A DNA stretch of 64,000 bases. Source: Tubulanus polymorphus (lineage: Eukaryota > Nemertea > Palaeonemertea > Tubulaniformes > Tubulanidae). Positions 47,508 to 58,494 of the stretch are shown here, piece by piece (the stretch's first letter is position 1; every line of letters begins with the position of its first letter). The translations under genes and the position numbers were made by a program. Where the stretch lies: the NCBI RefSeq assembly GCF_964204645.1, contig NC_134033.1, forward strand, positions 7,598,231 to 7,662,230. The letters are read 5' to 3'. Under the pieces are notes generated by a model. It was not told where the DNA came from and made no database searches. It saw nothing but the letters and a program-made list of their open reading frames with translations.

Positions 47508-48720
47508 GTACCAATATAATAAGGAAATACTAAGTTATTCTACTATTCAACGCCCCCTGGTGACCATATAGAAAAACTAATGTCCTTAAAACTCACAACA
47601 ATCATAGATGATATCATGAGCTACAACTTTCCAATTGATTGTGGTTACAAAATATGCATAGGTACGAATATAATAAAGAAATGCTAAGATATTGTATTAT
47701 TCAACGCCCCCTGGTGGCCATATACGAAATCCAATTACCTTGAAACTCACCACAATCATAGAACACGTTATGAGCTACAACTTTCTAATTGATTGTGGTA
47801 GCAAAATACGCTTAGGTATCAATATAATGTGGAAAAACTTTTTCCCACTTACGAATGAGTACTGGTGACACCAAGATGGCCGCCAATTGTGTCATAATTG
47901 GCTGATGAAAAATACCTGTCTGAGGTATAAAACATCCCTTTCCAAAGAATACCCATCACAAATTGCATTGAGAAATGGTAAACCAGTAGGAAGCTACAGG
48001 ACTCAGAATTCGGGCAAAAATTAACATTTTTGGGCACTAAAAAGGTCATAGGACGGCCATCTTGAGTCCGATTGACCCAATTTTTGTTATGTTGATGGGC
48101 CCTGGGGGGATTCATATATATCCGAAAGATCAAGGTAATTGATCGAAGCGTCTTCAAAATTTCCCTCAAAAAGTTCAAAAATGTGTAAAAAGTGCTGATT
48201 TTGGCGAACAACAATGGCTGCCAGTCAGCCATCTTGATTCTGACAGGGTAAGTTTTTGGGCTGAAGATGTGTCTAGGGTAGATACACGTGCAACCCAAAT
48301 ATCAAGACGTTACCTTGAAGCGTCTTCAAAACTTCCCAAAATAACTGGATTCCGTCTACGGACGGACGGACGGACGAAAAGTGAACGCAATAGCCTGCTG
48401 GGACTCCCAAGTAGGCTAAAAATAAGCCATTTTTGAAATTCTAACAATATGCGTCCTGAGTTTCCATGCCTACGAACCATTGATTTTTGATGATTTGATT
48501 ATAATTTCAAATGGTAGGCACGGAAACATATTGTTAAAATTGATTTACAGTCAACCCACAATATACCAGTTTCACTGGTAGTATGATGATCAAATTCAGG
48601 TAGGCCTACAGTATGTGTTCAAAAGTTTTAGAGAAATATCCCAAATAATCGACTTTCGGTCTAAAGTCCCTAGTGGGCTAAAAAGGTATGAAATAACTAA
48701 ACTGATTTACCATCGGTCTC

Positions 48721-48834
48721 GGAAAGTTGACTCGTATCTACCATAAGACTCTCTCTATGTGATTCAACTGCGGATTGATTGGAATCTTCCACACCAATTG
48801 TATCGAACTCGGTGGTCCATTTTCCTGCGAAAAT
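48721..48834 (-). other. Exon-like block, copy 4
   Basis: 114 bp, acceptor TTTTCGCAG, donor GTAAATCAG, frame open (WTTEFDTIGVEDSNQSAVES, then VDTSQLSETDG). Most differences from copies 1 and 2 change residues conservatively. Confidence 0.45.
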
Positions 48835-49332
48835 TAAAAATATGAACATGCATAAGCAATTGAGTAGTGGTTGAAATTGAGACAAAAATTGATATTTTTT
48901 GGGTACGAAAAAAGGTCACAGGATGGCCATCTTGCATCCGATTGACCCAAAATTTCTCTCATGCTGATGGAACCTTCGAGTACACGATCTGATAGATCAA
49001 GGTAATTCGATCAGTGTCTTCAAAATTCCCTTGAAAACTTCAAAAATGAGTAGGAAAGTGCTGATTTCAGCGAACAAAAATGGCCACCAGTCAACCATGT
49101 TGATTCTGACCAAGCTCAGTTTTTGGGTACAAGATGTATCTAGGGTAGATACATGTATATAAATACATTAAATCAATTACATTAATATATTTTTATAAAT
49201 GATATAGGGCCTATTACATTTTATAGATTGTACCTATCTATTGGGTCCATCAAACAGCTGGTTTCCTGTGTAATAACTAATACATTCCACATGATAGATT
49301 GTACCGACCTATTGGGTCCTTTGTCTTATAGT

Positions 49333-51590
49333 CGACGTCGGTCCTCGCGTTGAGAACGGACAACAGTGCTTAATTCAGTGAACTCCCTACACAAACGTTA
49401 TCGGTCGTTGTCGGCCCTCGTGTTGAGGACACTAGACTCGTCTTTCCCAGGCGAACAATGTCGAGAGACGTCGGTTCCCGCGTTGAGAACCGAACGGCGG
49501 CATTCTCTTAAGCGAACGTGAACGGTAGACACGTCTCTCTCGCACAAACGATGTCAAGCGATGTCGGTTCTCTCGTTGAGGATCGAACAGCGGCGCCTCC
49601 TTAGCGAGCTTCTCGCACGATCGATCTCGGTCCTCCCGTTGAGGAACGAACAGCGGCGTCTCCCTAGCAAGCCTTTTGCACGATCATAGTCGATCCTCTC
49701 GTAGAGGATCGAACAGCGGCGACTCCTTAGCAAGCTTCTCGTACGATCAATTTGGAGACATCGGTCAACATCGGTCCTCTCGTTGAGGGTCGAACAGCAG
49801 CGCGCCATTAGCGAGCATCTCGCACGATCCATGTCGGTCCTCCCGTTGAGGATCGAACGGCGGCGTCTCCTTAACGAGCTTCTCGCACGATCGATGTCGG
49901 TCCTCCCGTTGAGGATCGAACAGCGGCGTCTCTTTAGCGAGCCTTTCGCACGATCGATGTCGGTCCTCCCGTTGAGGATCGAACAGCGGCGACTCCTTAG
50001 CGAGCTTCTCGCACGATCAATTTGGAGCAACGTCGGTCCTCCTGTTGAGGAACGAACAGCAGCGCGCCCTAAGCGAGCTTCTCGCACGACCGATGTCGAG
50101 CGATGTCGGTCCTCTCGTTGAGGAACGAACAGCGGCGTCTCCTTAACAAGCTCCTCGTACGATCGATCTCGGTCCTCCCGTTGAGGAACGAACAGCGGCG
50201 TCTCCTTAACAAGCTTTTCGCACGATCGATCTCGGTCCTCCCGTTGAGGAACGAACAGCGGCGTCTCCCTAGCAAGCCTTTTGCACGATCAAAGTCGAGC
50301 GAAGTCAGTCCTCTCATTGAGGATCGAACAGCGGCGACTCCTCAGCGAGCTTCTCGCACGATCAATTTGGAGCAACATTGGTCCTCTCATTGAGGGTCGA
50401 ACAGCTGCGTCTCCTTAACAAGCTTCTCGTACGATCGATGTCGGTCCTCCCGTTGAGGAACGAACAGCGGCGTCTCCCTAGCAAGCCTTTTGCACGATCA
50501 AAGTCGAGCGAAGTCAGTCCTCTCATTGAGGATCGGACAGCGGCGACTCCTTAGCGAGCTTCTCGCACGATCAATTTGGAGCAACATCGGTCCTCTCATT
50601 GAGGGTCGAACAGCAGCGCGCCATTGGCGAGCATCTCGCACGATCGCTGTCGGTCCTCTCGTTGAGGATCGAACAGCTGCGTCTCCTTAACGAGCTTCTC
50701 GCACGATCGATGTCGGTCCTCCCGTTGAGAATCGAACAGCGGTGTCTCTTTAGCGAGCCTTTCGCACGATCGATGTCGGTCCTCCCGTTGAGGATCGAAC
50801 AGCGGCGTCTCCTTAGCGAGCTTCTCGCACGATCAATTTGGAGCAACGTCGATCCTCCCGTTGAGGAACGAACAGCAGCGCGCCCTTAGCGAGCTTAGCG
50901 CACGACCGATGTCGAGCGATGTCGGTCCTCTCGTTGAGGGTCGAACAGCAACGCCCCTTAGCGAGCTTCTCGCACGATCGATGTCGATCCTCTCGTTGAG
51001 GGTCGAACAGCAGCGCCCCCTTAGCGAGCTTCTCGCACGATTGATGTCGAGCAATGTCGGTCCTCTCGTTGAGGAACGAACAGTAGCGCGCCCTTAGCGA
51101 GCTTCTCGCACGACCGATGTCGGTCCTCTCGTTGAGGGTCGAACAGCAGCGCGCCCTTAGCGAGCTTCTCGCACGACCGATGCGAGTGATGTCGATCCTC
51201 TCGTTGAGGGTCGAACAGCAGCGCCCCTTAGCGAGCCTCTCGCACGATCGATGTCGATCCTCTCGTTGAGGGTCGAACAGCAGCGCCCCTTAGCGAGCTT
51301 CTCGCACGATCGATGTCGATCCTCTCGTTGAGGGACAAACAGCAGCGCCCCCTTAGCGAGCTTCTCGCACGATCGATGTCGAGGGATGTCGATCCTCTCG
51401 TTGAGGGTCGAACAGCAGCGCCCCTTAGCGAGCTTCTCGCACGATCGATGTCGATCCTCTCGTTGAGGGTCGAACAGCAGCGCCCCTTAGCGAGCTTCTC
51501 GCACGATCGATGTCGAGGGATGTCGGTCCTCTCGTTGAGGAACGAACAGTAGCGACTATTTCAGCGGACGTGTACGGTGGACACGCCAGC
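49333..51590. repeat. 63-bp GC-rich minisatellite
   Basis: About 35 units of 63 bp in the clean part, typified by TCGGTCCTCCCGTTGAGGA, then CGAACAGCGGCGTCTCC, TTAGCGAGCTTCTCGCACGA and TCGATG. Units of other lengths include TTTGGAGCAA or GTCGAGCGA spacers. The first ~250 bp are more diverged (CGTTGAGAACGGAC, CGTTGAGGACAC). 63 is a multiple of three, so long frames run through both strands (for example 49554-50087 reverse, 21-residue period); I do not regard them as genes. It starts abruptly inside module A at CTTATAG. Confidence 0.93.
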
Positions 51591-51985
51591 ACACTCCGCC
51601 TTGGAAGACTCCAACTCCTGCTCCTGAGAACTAGAGATTAAAATAAAAAGCATAGACTGATAGAATATGCCAGTAGTTTTATTACGACTGTCTCCCCGAA
51701 CAACCAGTTTTCGACTGGCTAAACAACTCTGGAAGACGACTCCCCTCTGCCTGCGGACTACCATCCGGACCCAAGATGGCAGCACCATCCAATACCCGAC
51801 TGTACAAGTTAAACTACCTACCACATAAACACTCAGCCGTATACGACACGTTACTAGATCTTGGTCTTATATATCCCAATAAAATCAACTTAAGGTCTTA
51901 AGTTCCAAGTTAGTCTGAATACCAGTCGTTGTTACCGAATACCGGTTCCTTACAACCAACGGCTAGGTACTAGACCAGTTCCAAG
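51591..51985. other. Unique flank after the minisatellite
   Basis: Non-repetitive ~390 bp with CCAAGATGGCAGCACC near 51770 and two TCTTAAG words near 51895. It may be the rest of a mobile element that carried the minisatellite, since repeat-array sequence (CCAAGTGGGCTAAAAAG) resumes at 51981. No gene is seen. Confidence 0.4.
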
Positions 51986-52022
51986 TGGGCTAAAAAGATA
52001 TGGAATAACTAAACTGATTTAC

Positions 52023-52150
52023 CATCGGTTGCGGCAAGCTGACTCATAGGCCTATCTGTCATAAGACTCTCCATGTGGTTCAACTGCGGATTGATTGGAA
52101 TCTTCCACACGACTTGTAGGCTTATCGAATTACTTTATAGGCCTAAAGCA
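52023..52150. repeat. Module E / exon-like block, copy 5 (decayed, with TAGGCCTA additions)
   Basis: Clear homology to copies 1-4 (ACTGATTTACCATCGGTTGC, TTCAACTGCGGATTGATTGG). Three TA dinucleotides present in the other copies are replaced by TAGGCCTA (52047-52054, 52138-52145) or TAGGCTTA (52117-52124), and the second half of the exon-like block is lost. Confidence 0.85.
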
Positions 52151-52159
52151 ATTGAGTAG

Positions 52160-53330
52160 TAGCTAAAATATATACATGATCAGGGATGAAAACGGCCCAT
52201 ACTGAAAAAGTTGGAAAATAGGCCTAATGGAAAAAAAATTTTTTGGGAAACAAAAATCAGTAACTTTTAGCCAAAAATCTTACTTTCTTTTGGTCAAAAT
52301 GTCAATAGTTTGGGCTTGAATTACAGCCGCTCTTTGAATGAGATGCCATATTGGTTTCTCCGACTCCACAGTTGTGCTAACTACTGCCAAAAGCCGGCTT
52401 AGGGAGCACTCCTAACTACGGAGCACTCCGATGTGAATCCTTAGTTATGACATCCAATATAAGCCTAAAAGTTCCACCATAGACCTAGGCCTATCTCTTC
52501 ACAATCACACCCCCAAGATAAATTGGCTGTGACTGTGTTGGACTACCGGTGCCGACCTGATTACACCTGCGGTAGGCCTAAAAGCCTGAATTAAAATATC
52601 ATGCCAAACGAACGAAATCAAGAGTAAAAGTCGCCCCAAATATGTCCGGTTTGTTTAGGCCTACTACGGTCCATGGGTGTATTGTTTGGCAACTGTTCAG
52701 TGACATAGAATTGGCCTACTGAATTGAATTATTCAAAAAACATTCAATGAATCTATTGTTAACGTTAGGCTAGTTAACGATAGCCTAACCTGTCAGTGGT
52801 TTAGTTTCACGATCGGATATTTTCACAAACCACACGTTGATATAAGCCCATCCGATTATAAAAAGCTTACCACCGACGATTAGGTAACTAACTCAGTTGA
52901 TACGAGCAAAAAGATTTCATTTATCAATAGTACTTACCCAACAAGCCGTGCATAAACGCTAAACATAATTCCGAATCGAAACAACGATAATGGCCGCCGC
53001 GTTGATGTGATCCTTGAATCTGATTGGTCGAGTCATACGAATCAATCTGATTGGTCGATAGATATATATCAAATCTGATTGGTCGAATCATACATAACGT
53101 TTCCGGAGTTCACCACCAGAGGGGTGTTGTGTCGCTACTCAACGACCCAATATGCGTTTCTGCCACATACGATATAATAATGTATGGGTGCTAACCACAT
53201 CAGCTAAATAATTGGGGCCAAAATTATTGGGTCCTAGTCCCAATAAATAGAAAATGACCCAATACGACAGAGAGGCCCCAATACTCCGAGTCTCAGAATC
53301 ACGCATGTCCCGATAAGTTGGCGTTTATAA
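52160..53330. other. Host DNA with three ATTGG boxes; no gene recognised
   Basis: TAGGCCTA and AGGCCT words are frequent at 52200-52680. Around 53015-53090 the word AATCTGATTGGTCGA occurs three times, a cluster of inverted CCAAT boxes, next to ATAATGGCCGCCGCGTTGATG and a CACCACCAGAGGGG word that resembles a CTCF core. This is suggestive of a promoter, but I see no first exon on either side. Confidence 0.4.
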
Positions 53331-53418
<88 letters not shown>

Positions 53419-53420
53419 TG
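53331..53420. repeat. (TA)n microsatellite, second tract
   Basis: About 80-90 bp of TA with a few interruptions (ATATATGTATATATATAT), followed by ATTGTGTAGAATTATATTAT, nearly the same 20 bases that precede the first (TA)n tract at 27546-27565. Confidence 0.95.
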
Positions 53421-53430
53421 TGTAGAATTA

Positions 53431-53700
53431 TATTATGACGATAATGATCCAGAATTCGGTGTTACTGAATCTAATTTGACAAAACGCTATAATTACTTGT
53501 GTAAAATCAGAGACCAATTTTGGTCCAGTTGGAGCAAAGAATATTTAACTAGTTTAAGAGAAATTCAATTTGCCCATGGTCATAATTGCCAGCAAATCAA
53601 ACCAGGTTTAGTTGTTTTAATATGTGACGAATCGCCAAGAAACAAATAGCGAATCGGAATTGTCTTAGAGGTAATTAGAGGTCAAGACAATTACATCAGA
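53431..53700 (+). pseudogene. BEL/Pao integrase, C-terminal part
   Basis: Open reading from 53431: DPEFGVTESNLTKRYNYLCK, IRDQFWSSWSKEYLTSLREI and KPGLVVLICDESPRNK, then a stop, then RIGIVLEVIRGQDNYIR. The SNLTKR..FWxxWSKEYLxxLRE run and the VGDxVLVxDE-type barrel are the usual end of BEL/Pao Pol. It continues the domain order exactly where the fragment at 26018-27560 breaks off. Ends at about 53700, next to a palindromic element. Confidence 0.85.
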
Positions 53701-53704
53701 TCAT

Positions 53705-54115
53705 AGTAATAGGGGTAATGGGCTTTCAGGCCGAAGGTCGAAGGGTCGAGCTCATTAAAAAACAAAACATTAAAAGTAATTTAAAACTATAATATATTTT
53801 CATAACCGTGTGTATTTTATATTATAACTAAATATTTATTCTAAGATATTAATAATTTAAATTTTAAAAGCATATTGTATTAAATCAATTGGTCGCTCCA
53901 CTTCGCTACCGCTCCGCTCCGCGACCAATTGATTTATTTACAATACACAAATTCATATAATCAAATATATTCAAATAATAATAATTATTCTATTATTCAA
54001 CTGAAATACACACGGTTATGAAAATATATTATAGTTTTAAATTACTTTTAATATTTGTTTTTTAATGAACTCGACCATTCATCCTTTAACCTGAAAGCCC
54101 ATTACCCCTATTACT
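53705..54115. mobile_element. 411-bp palindromic element with AGTAAT..ATTACT ends
   Basis: The left arm (53705-53815: AGTAATAGGGGTAATGGGCT, later AACTATAATATATTTTCATA) and right arm (54008-54115) are inverted copies at about 90 per cent. The middle contains another inverted repeat, AATCAATTGGTCG..CGACCAATTGATT (53884-53937). The ends read 5'-AG...CT-3', the type described for Polinton termini, and a related CTGAAAGCCCA..ATTACT stretch lies at the left edge of the P2 penton fragment. It could be a MITE or two fused Polinton ends. Confidence 0.65.
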
Positions 54116-54317
54116 CTTAAAATATTCATGTAAATGAATAACATTTAAATTGACAGATTATTCAATATAAAAGTATATATTTACAACATTATTTCAATAT
54201 TCATATTTGTGTGAATTAGATTTTTAAACATTAAAAGTGTTAGTAAAGTGTGAAATAATACATGATATAAATCATTGAACTTCTAAAATCAATTTAAAAA
54301 AAAAATTTAGTATTAAA
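54116..54317. promoter_or_regulatory. Upstream region of the P3 polymerase
   Basis: 200 bp of very AT-rich sequence between the palindromic element and the polymerase start. The start lies in TTTAGTATTAAAATGG; the 117-aa gene downstream uses the similar TATTAAAATGG, while most structural genes use TAAATG. A short AAATTGACAG or GATATAAATCATTG word could be promoter-like, but nothing definite is seen. Confidence 0.3.
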
Positions 54318-57300
54318 ATGGAAGCAAATAAGTACTACTGCCCAGAGAAACAGAAGACAATTAAAAACATAAAAAATAAATTAAACAATAAAAGACCATA
54401 CATGGAAGATTTAAGAAAATATTTTAATTCATTAGATAATAAAAAATATATAGAGATAACCGAAGCATTTAAAAGTGATATTGGTCCAGCAGCTATCGAG
54501 TTTAAATTTCATAAAGGAAACCCATTAGAAGAAAATAAAAAACATTTAGAAAATATGAAAGAAATAATAAAAATAATAACTGATGTTGAATATCCTAAAA
54601 TTAGTATATCTTCTAAAGTTAAATTCATAAAATCTGAAGATAAACCAATATATAATATAAATTCTCATTCACAACATATTATTTCAAAACAACATATAGA
54701 TGATAAATTAGATAAATGTTATAATGAAGTAAAAACTAAAATAGAAGAGAAATATTTTGAAGGATCTGGTTTAATATTTGATGAAATAATATGTATGACT
54801 TTACATGTTTATAACACAAAATATAATAAGTTAACTAAATCGAAACCAATTGATGAAAATAATGTATCATATTATAAAAGACCAGATATTGAAGCATCGA
54901 GTTATATTAAACTACCATTTAAAACTAATGCTGTAATAAATGTACAAAATGAAGATGATAAATGTTTTCTATGGACAATTATAAGTTGTTTACACCCAGT
55001 TGAAGATTATAATAAACATACTTATAGATTAACAAATTATAAACAATTTGAAAATAATTATAAGATAGATAAGTATCCTGTTATAATTAAAAACATCCCA
55101 AAAATAGAAAGAGATAATAATATAAAGATAAATGTATTTGATTTAATCAAATTACCAAATACAAAAGGTAACAATATAAAACATTATACATTAGAACCTT
55201 TATATCTATCAAAAGATTATGATTCAAACGATGTTATAGATATACTATATTATGAGAATCATTATATGTGGATTAAACAAATCGATTTATTTTTTAAATC
55301 AGAAAATGATCACCATAAAATATATCTATGTAGAAAATGTTTACATAAATTCAGTAATGAAAGGTCATTATTAAATCATAAACAATTATGTGAAAATCAT
55401 GATTATTGTAAATTAGTTTTACCAAATGAAAAGGATGAAATATTAGAATTCAAAAAATATGATTACAAAAATAAAGTACCATTTGTAATATATGGAGATT
55501 TTGAATCATTAAATAAAGAATTAACTGATCAAGATAGAAAAGAAATATATTATAAAAGAAAGAAATTAAATTCTAATGAAAATGATTTTTCAGAAGAACC
55601 GCCAATAACAAATACAATTAAAAAGATTCATCAATCAGCCGCAACTTTCGGGTTATATATTAAATCTGATTATCCAGAACTAATTGAAAGTGAATATTAT
55701 CATTATAGAAATGAAAATGTTATCAATCCTTTTTGTGACTTATTAATTGAATATGAAATAAGATTTAGTAAATTATTGAATACAAATATAGAAATTATAA
55801 TGACAGAAGAAGATAAAGAAGCATTTGCGTTTGCAGATAAATGTTATAATTGTGAAAAGATATTTAATTATAAAGATAAAAAAGTAAGAGACCATGATCA
55901 TTTGAACGGAAAGTTTAGAGGCGCCGCACATGAGAATTGTAACTTACAAGCTAAGAAAATTAATTTTGTACCAGTAATATTTCATAATTTATCAGGATAT
56001 GATGCTCATTTATTCATCAAACAGTTATGTCATAAAATAGAAGAAATCAATAATGAAATAGAAAGATTAAATTCAAATAGACCAAAAGATAAAATACCAA
56101 CTTATAAATTAAGAATGTTAGCTAAAACATCTGAGAATTATATATCATTCCAATTTGGTTGCCTAAGATTTATAGATTCATATAGATTTTTAAATATTTC
56201 ATTAGATAACTTATCAAAATCATAAGTTGATGATGAATTAAAAATATTAAAACAACACTATCCAAATAATGTTAATTAATAATAATTTTAAATTAATGAG
56301 ATATAAAGGAGCAATTCCATATTCTTTCTATAAATCACATAATGATTTTAACATAACTGAATTATTAAAAGAACAATTTTATGATGAATTAAAAAATGAA
56401 TATGTTAAAGATGAAGTATATAATAGAACATTGAATATTTGGAATCACTTCAAAATAGAAAGTCATGGGCAATTGGTAGATTTATATTTAAAATCAGATG
56501 TATTATTATTAACCGATATATTCGAAAGGTTTAGAGATGTAAACCTAAAATATTTTAATATTGATCCTTGTCATTGTTATTCATCACCAGGATTAACATG
56601 GGATTGTGGATTAAAATTTACAGATATAAAAATGGATTTGTTAACAAATATAGATCAATTACTATTATTTGAAAAATCTATAAGAGGAGGTGTTTCAGGT
56701 GTATTAGGTGATAGATATTTCAATGTAAATGATAACCCTGGATATAAGTTATTATATATAGATGCAAATAATTTGTATGGTTTGGGCAATGATGGAACCA
56801 CAACCTTATGGAGTATTTGAATTAACTGAAGTTTTACAGAATGAAAATAATGATAAATTTGATTGGAAGAAAAGAATTCTAGATATTGCAGATGATTCAG
56901 ATACTGGTTACTTCTTTGTTGTAGATTTAGAAAATCCTGAAGATAAAAAATTTAAGTCTAGAAATCTAGCATACTGTCCCGAACATAAAACTGTAACTCA
57001 TGAAGAATTATCAAATTACCAAAAAAGAATTAAACCCGAAAATCATATTCATACAGAAAAGTTAATGGTAACTCAAGAAGATAAACCTAATTATGTAGTA
57101 CATTATAGAATGTTAAAGTTTTATCTAAAACAAGGAATGATTCTAAAAAAAGTACATAGATATATTTCATTTAGTCAATCTAAGTGGTTAGAAAAATATA
57201 TAGATTTTAACACCAAACAGAGAACTGAAGCTAAAACTGATTTCGAGAAAGATTTCTTCAAGTTAATGAACAAGGCATTCTATGGTAAGACTTGTGAAAA

Positions 57301-58097
57301 AATATTAGAAATAGAAATGATATTGAGTTAGTCAGTAATGGTAAAAGAATTAGACATTTACAAACATATCCTTAGTTCATTGGTAACAGAATATTTGATG
57401 AAAATTTAGCTGCAGTTAAAATGAGAAGAACATCAATGAAATTTAATAAACTAATCTATGTTGGCGCTTCAATTTTAGAATTATCAAAATTACTAATGTA
57501 TGAATTCTATTATAATGTATTACAACCACTTTTTGGAGAAAAACATATAGAAATATTATATTTTGATACCGACAGTTACATATTAAAGAAAAAACTGATA
57601 ACATAACAGATGATTTAAAAACATTAAAACATCATTTTGATTTTAGTAACTATCCTAAAGATCATGAATTGTTTAGCAATGATAATAAAAAAGTCCCAGG
57701 GAAGTTTAAGGATGAATTAGGCGGTGAAGAAATGATAGAGTTCATAGGTATTAGATCTAAAATGTATTCATATAAAACTAAAGAACATGAAGCTAAAAAG
57801 TTAAAAGGAATAACTAAAAGTGTAGTAGAAAAGAATATTCATTTCAAAGATTACATCAATTGTATATTCAATGAAGAAGTTAGAAAACATAAGATGAGAT
57901 GTTTAAGATCTGAAGATCATGAAATGTTTATTGAAGAAATTGAAAAGATAAGTCTAAACCCATTTGATGATAAAAGATATATTTTAGATGACGGAATTCA
58001 TACAGTTGCATATGGTTGCAATTTAGATGAATACTTCAAATTTAAAAGAGAAGAAACAAAAGAGAACGAGATAATGAAAAGAATTATAACGTGTTAA
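54318..58097 (+). pseudogene. Protein-primed family B DNA polymerase, multiply frameshifted (P3)
   Basis: The first frame (635 residues) has an N-terminal domain with NVQNEDDKCFLWTIISCLHP (about 214-233), a zinc finger (CRKCLHKF..HKQLCENH, about 341-361), ExoI FVIYGDFESL (about 391-400), an endonuclease VII-like CYNC..VRDHDHLNGKFRGAAHENC (about 509-546) and FHNLSGYDAHLF. Later frames supply ExoIII-like LVDLYLKSDVLLL, motif A YIDANNLYG, motif B FKLMNKAFYGKT and motif C YFDTDSY, then the thumb. Breaks lie near 56225, 56785, 57320 and 57600. This is the Polinton/adintovirus type that primes with a terminal protein. All catalytic motifs survive as pieces, so decay is recent. Confidence 0.95.
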
Positions 58098-58126
58098 TCA
58101 AATTTTAATAAAAATATGTTATTAAA

Positions 58127-58480
58127 ATGGAGAGTAAACAAGCGCACAGTGAGAACAACAAATTATTTCTAGATAGAATTAAAGATATCACAAATGTAAA
58201 ATCTGTAGATTATAAATTCAAAAAGTTAACAGAATTAACAATCCATAAGAAATATCTAATTACATATATTGTTACAGTTACTAATAACTATGGAGATAAA
58301 TTAGTTATACACTTAGAATATGAAGGATTAAAAGGAAATACGTATAAATTCAGAACATATTTACCGGATAGATTTCATAGATTATCAAGTGAAGACTTAG
58401 AAGAATTATGTTCTGGAGATTTCTATTTCGTATACAAAGGTAAGAATGAAAAAGGGCACCATGAAATAGATTTCGAATAA
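58127..58480 (+). CDS. Conserved Polinton protein beside the polymerase, 117 aa
   Basis: Intact 117-residue protein, start in TTATTAAAATGG, 30 bp after the polymerase end. A helical, Lys-rich N-terminal part precedes a compact alternating region: LTIHKKYLITYIVTVTNNYG, KLVIHLEYEGLKG, TYLPDRFHRLSSEDLEEL and YKGKNEKGHHEIDFE. I recall small proteins with a TKYG...LPxRF...YKG pattern in insect and other animal elements; an OB-fold, single-strand-binding role beside a polymerase would fit but is speculation. The P2 homologue (20482-20808) is on the opposite strand with a stop. Confidence 0.75.
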   Translation: MESKQAHSENNKLFLDRIKDITNVKSVDYKFKKLTELTIHKKYLITYIVTVTNNYGDKLVIHLEYEGLKGNTYKFRTYLPDRFHRLSSEDLEELCSGDFYFVYKGKNEKGHHEIDFE

Positions 58481-58494
58481 AATATGTAAAATAA

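Larger units (their letters stand above)
38850..49332. repeat. Higher-order repeat array, ~2.4-2.8-kb units
   Basis: The same modules recur in order. Module A is TGTACCTATCTATTGGGTCC..CCCTCAAACTGGG, near 39180, 42440, 43625, 43995, 46430 and 49225. Module C is a ~145-bp tandem word with CCCCTGGTGACCATATACAA and CTCACCACAATCATAGAACA, near 39690-40250, 41010-41680, 44600-45180 and 46850-47850. Module D holds CAAGATGGCC and TCTAGGGTAGATACATG. Module E holds an exon-like block. Starts of module E are spaced 2.45, 2.80 and 2.80 kb. Reverse-strand frames such as those at 41749-42126 and 47849-48298 are repeat translations, broken differently in each copy. Confidence 0.85.

Noticed and set aside
41749-48298. 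Reverse-strand frames such as those at 41749, 45433 and 47849 with similar proteins
   Set aside because: They are copies of a dispersed repeat; lengths and ends differ in each copy and no known domain is seen.
49554-51552. Arg/Ser-rich repeat proteins in the 63-bp minisatellite
   Set aside because: The unit is a multiple of three, so frames persist on both strands; no start, stop or conserved flank supports a gene.
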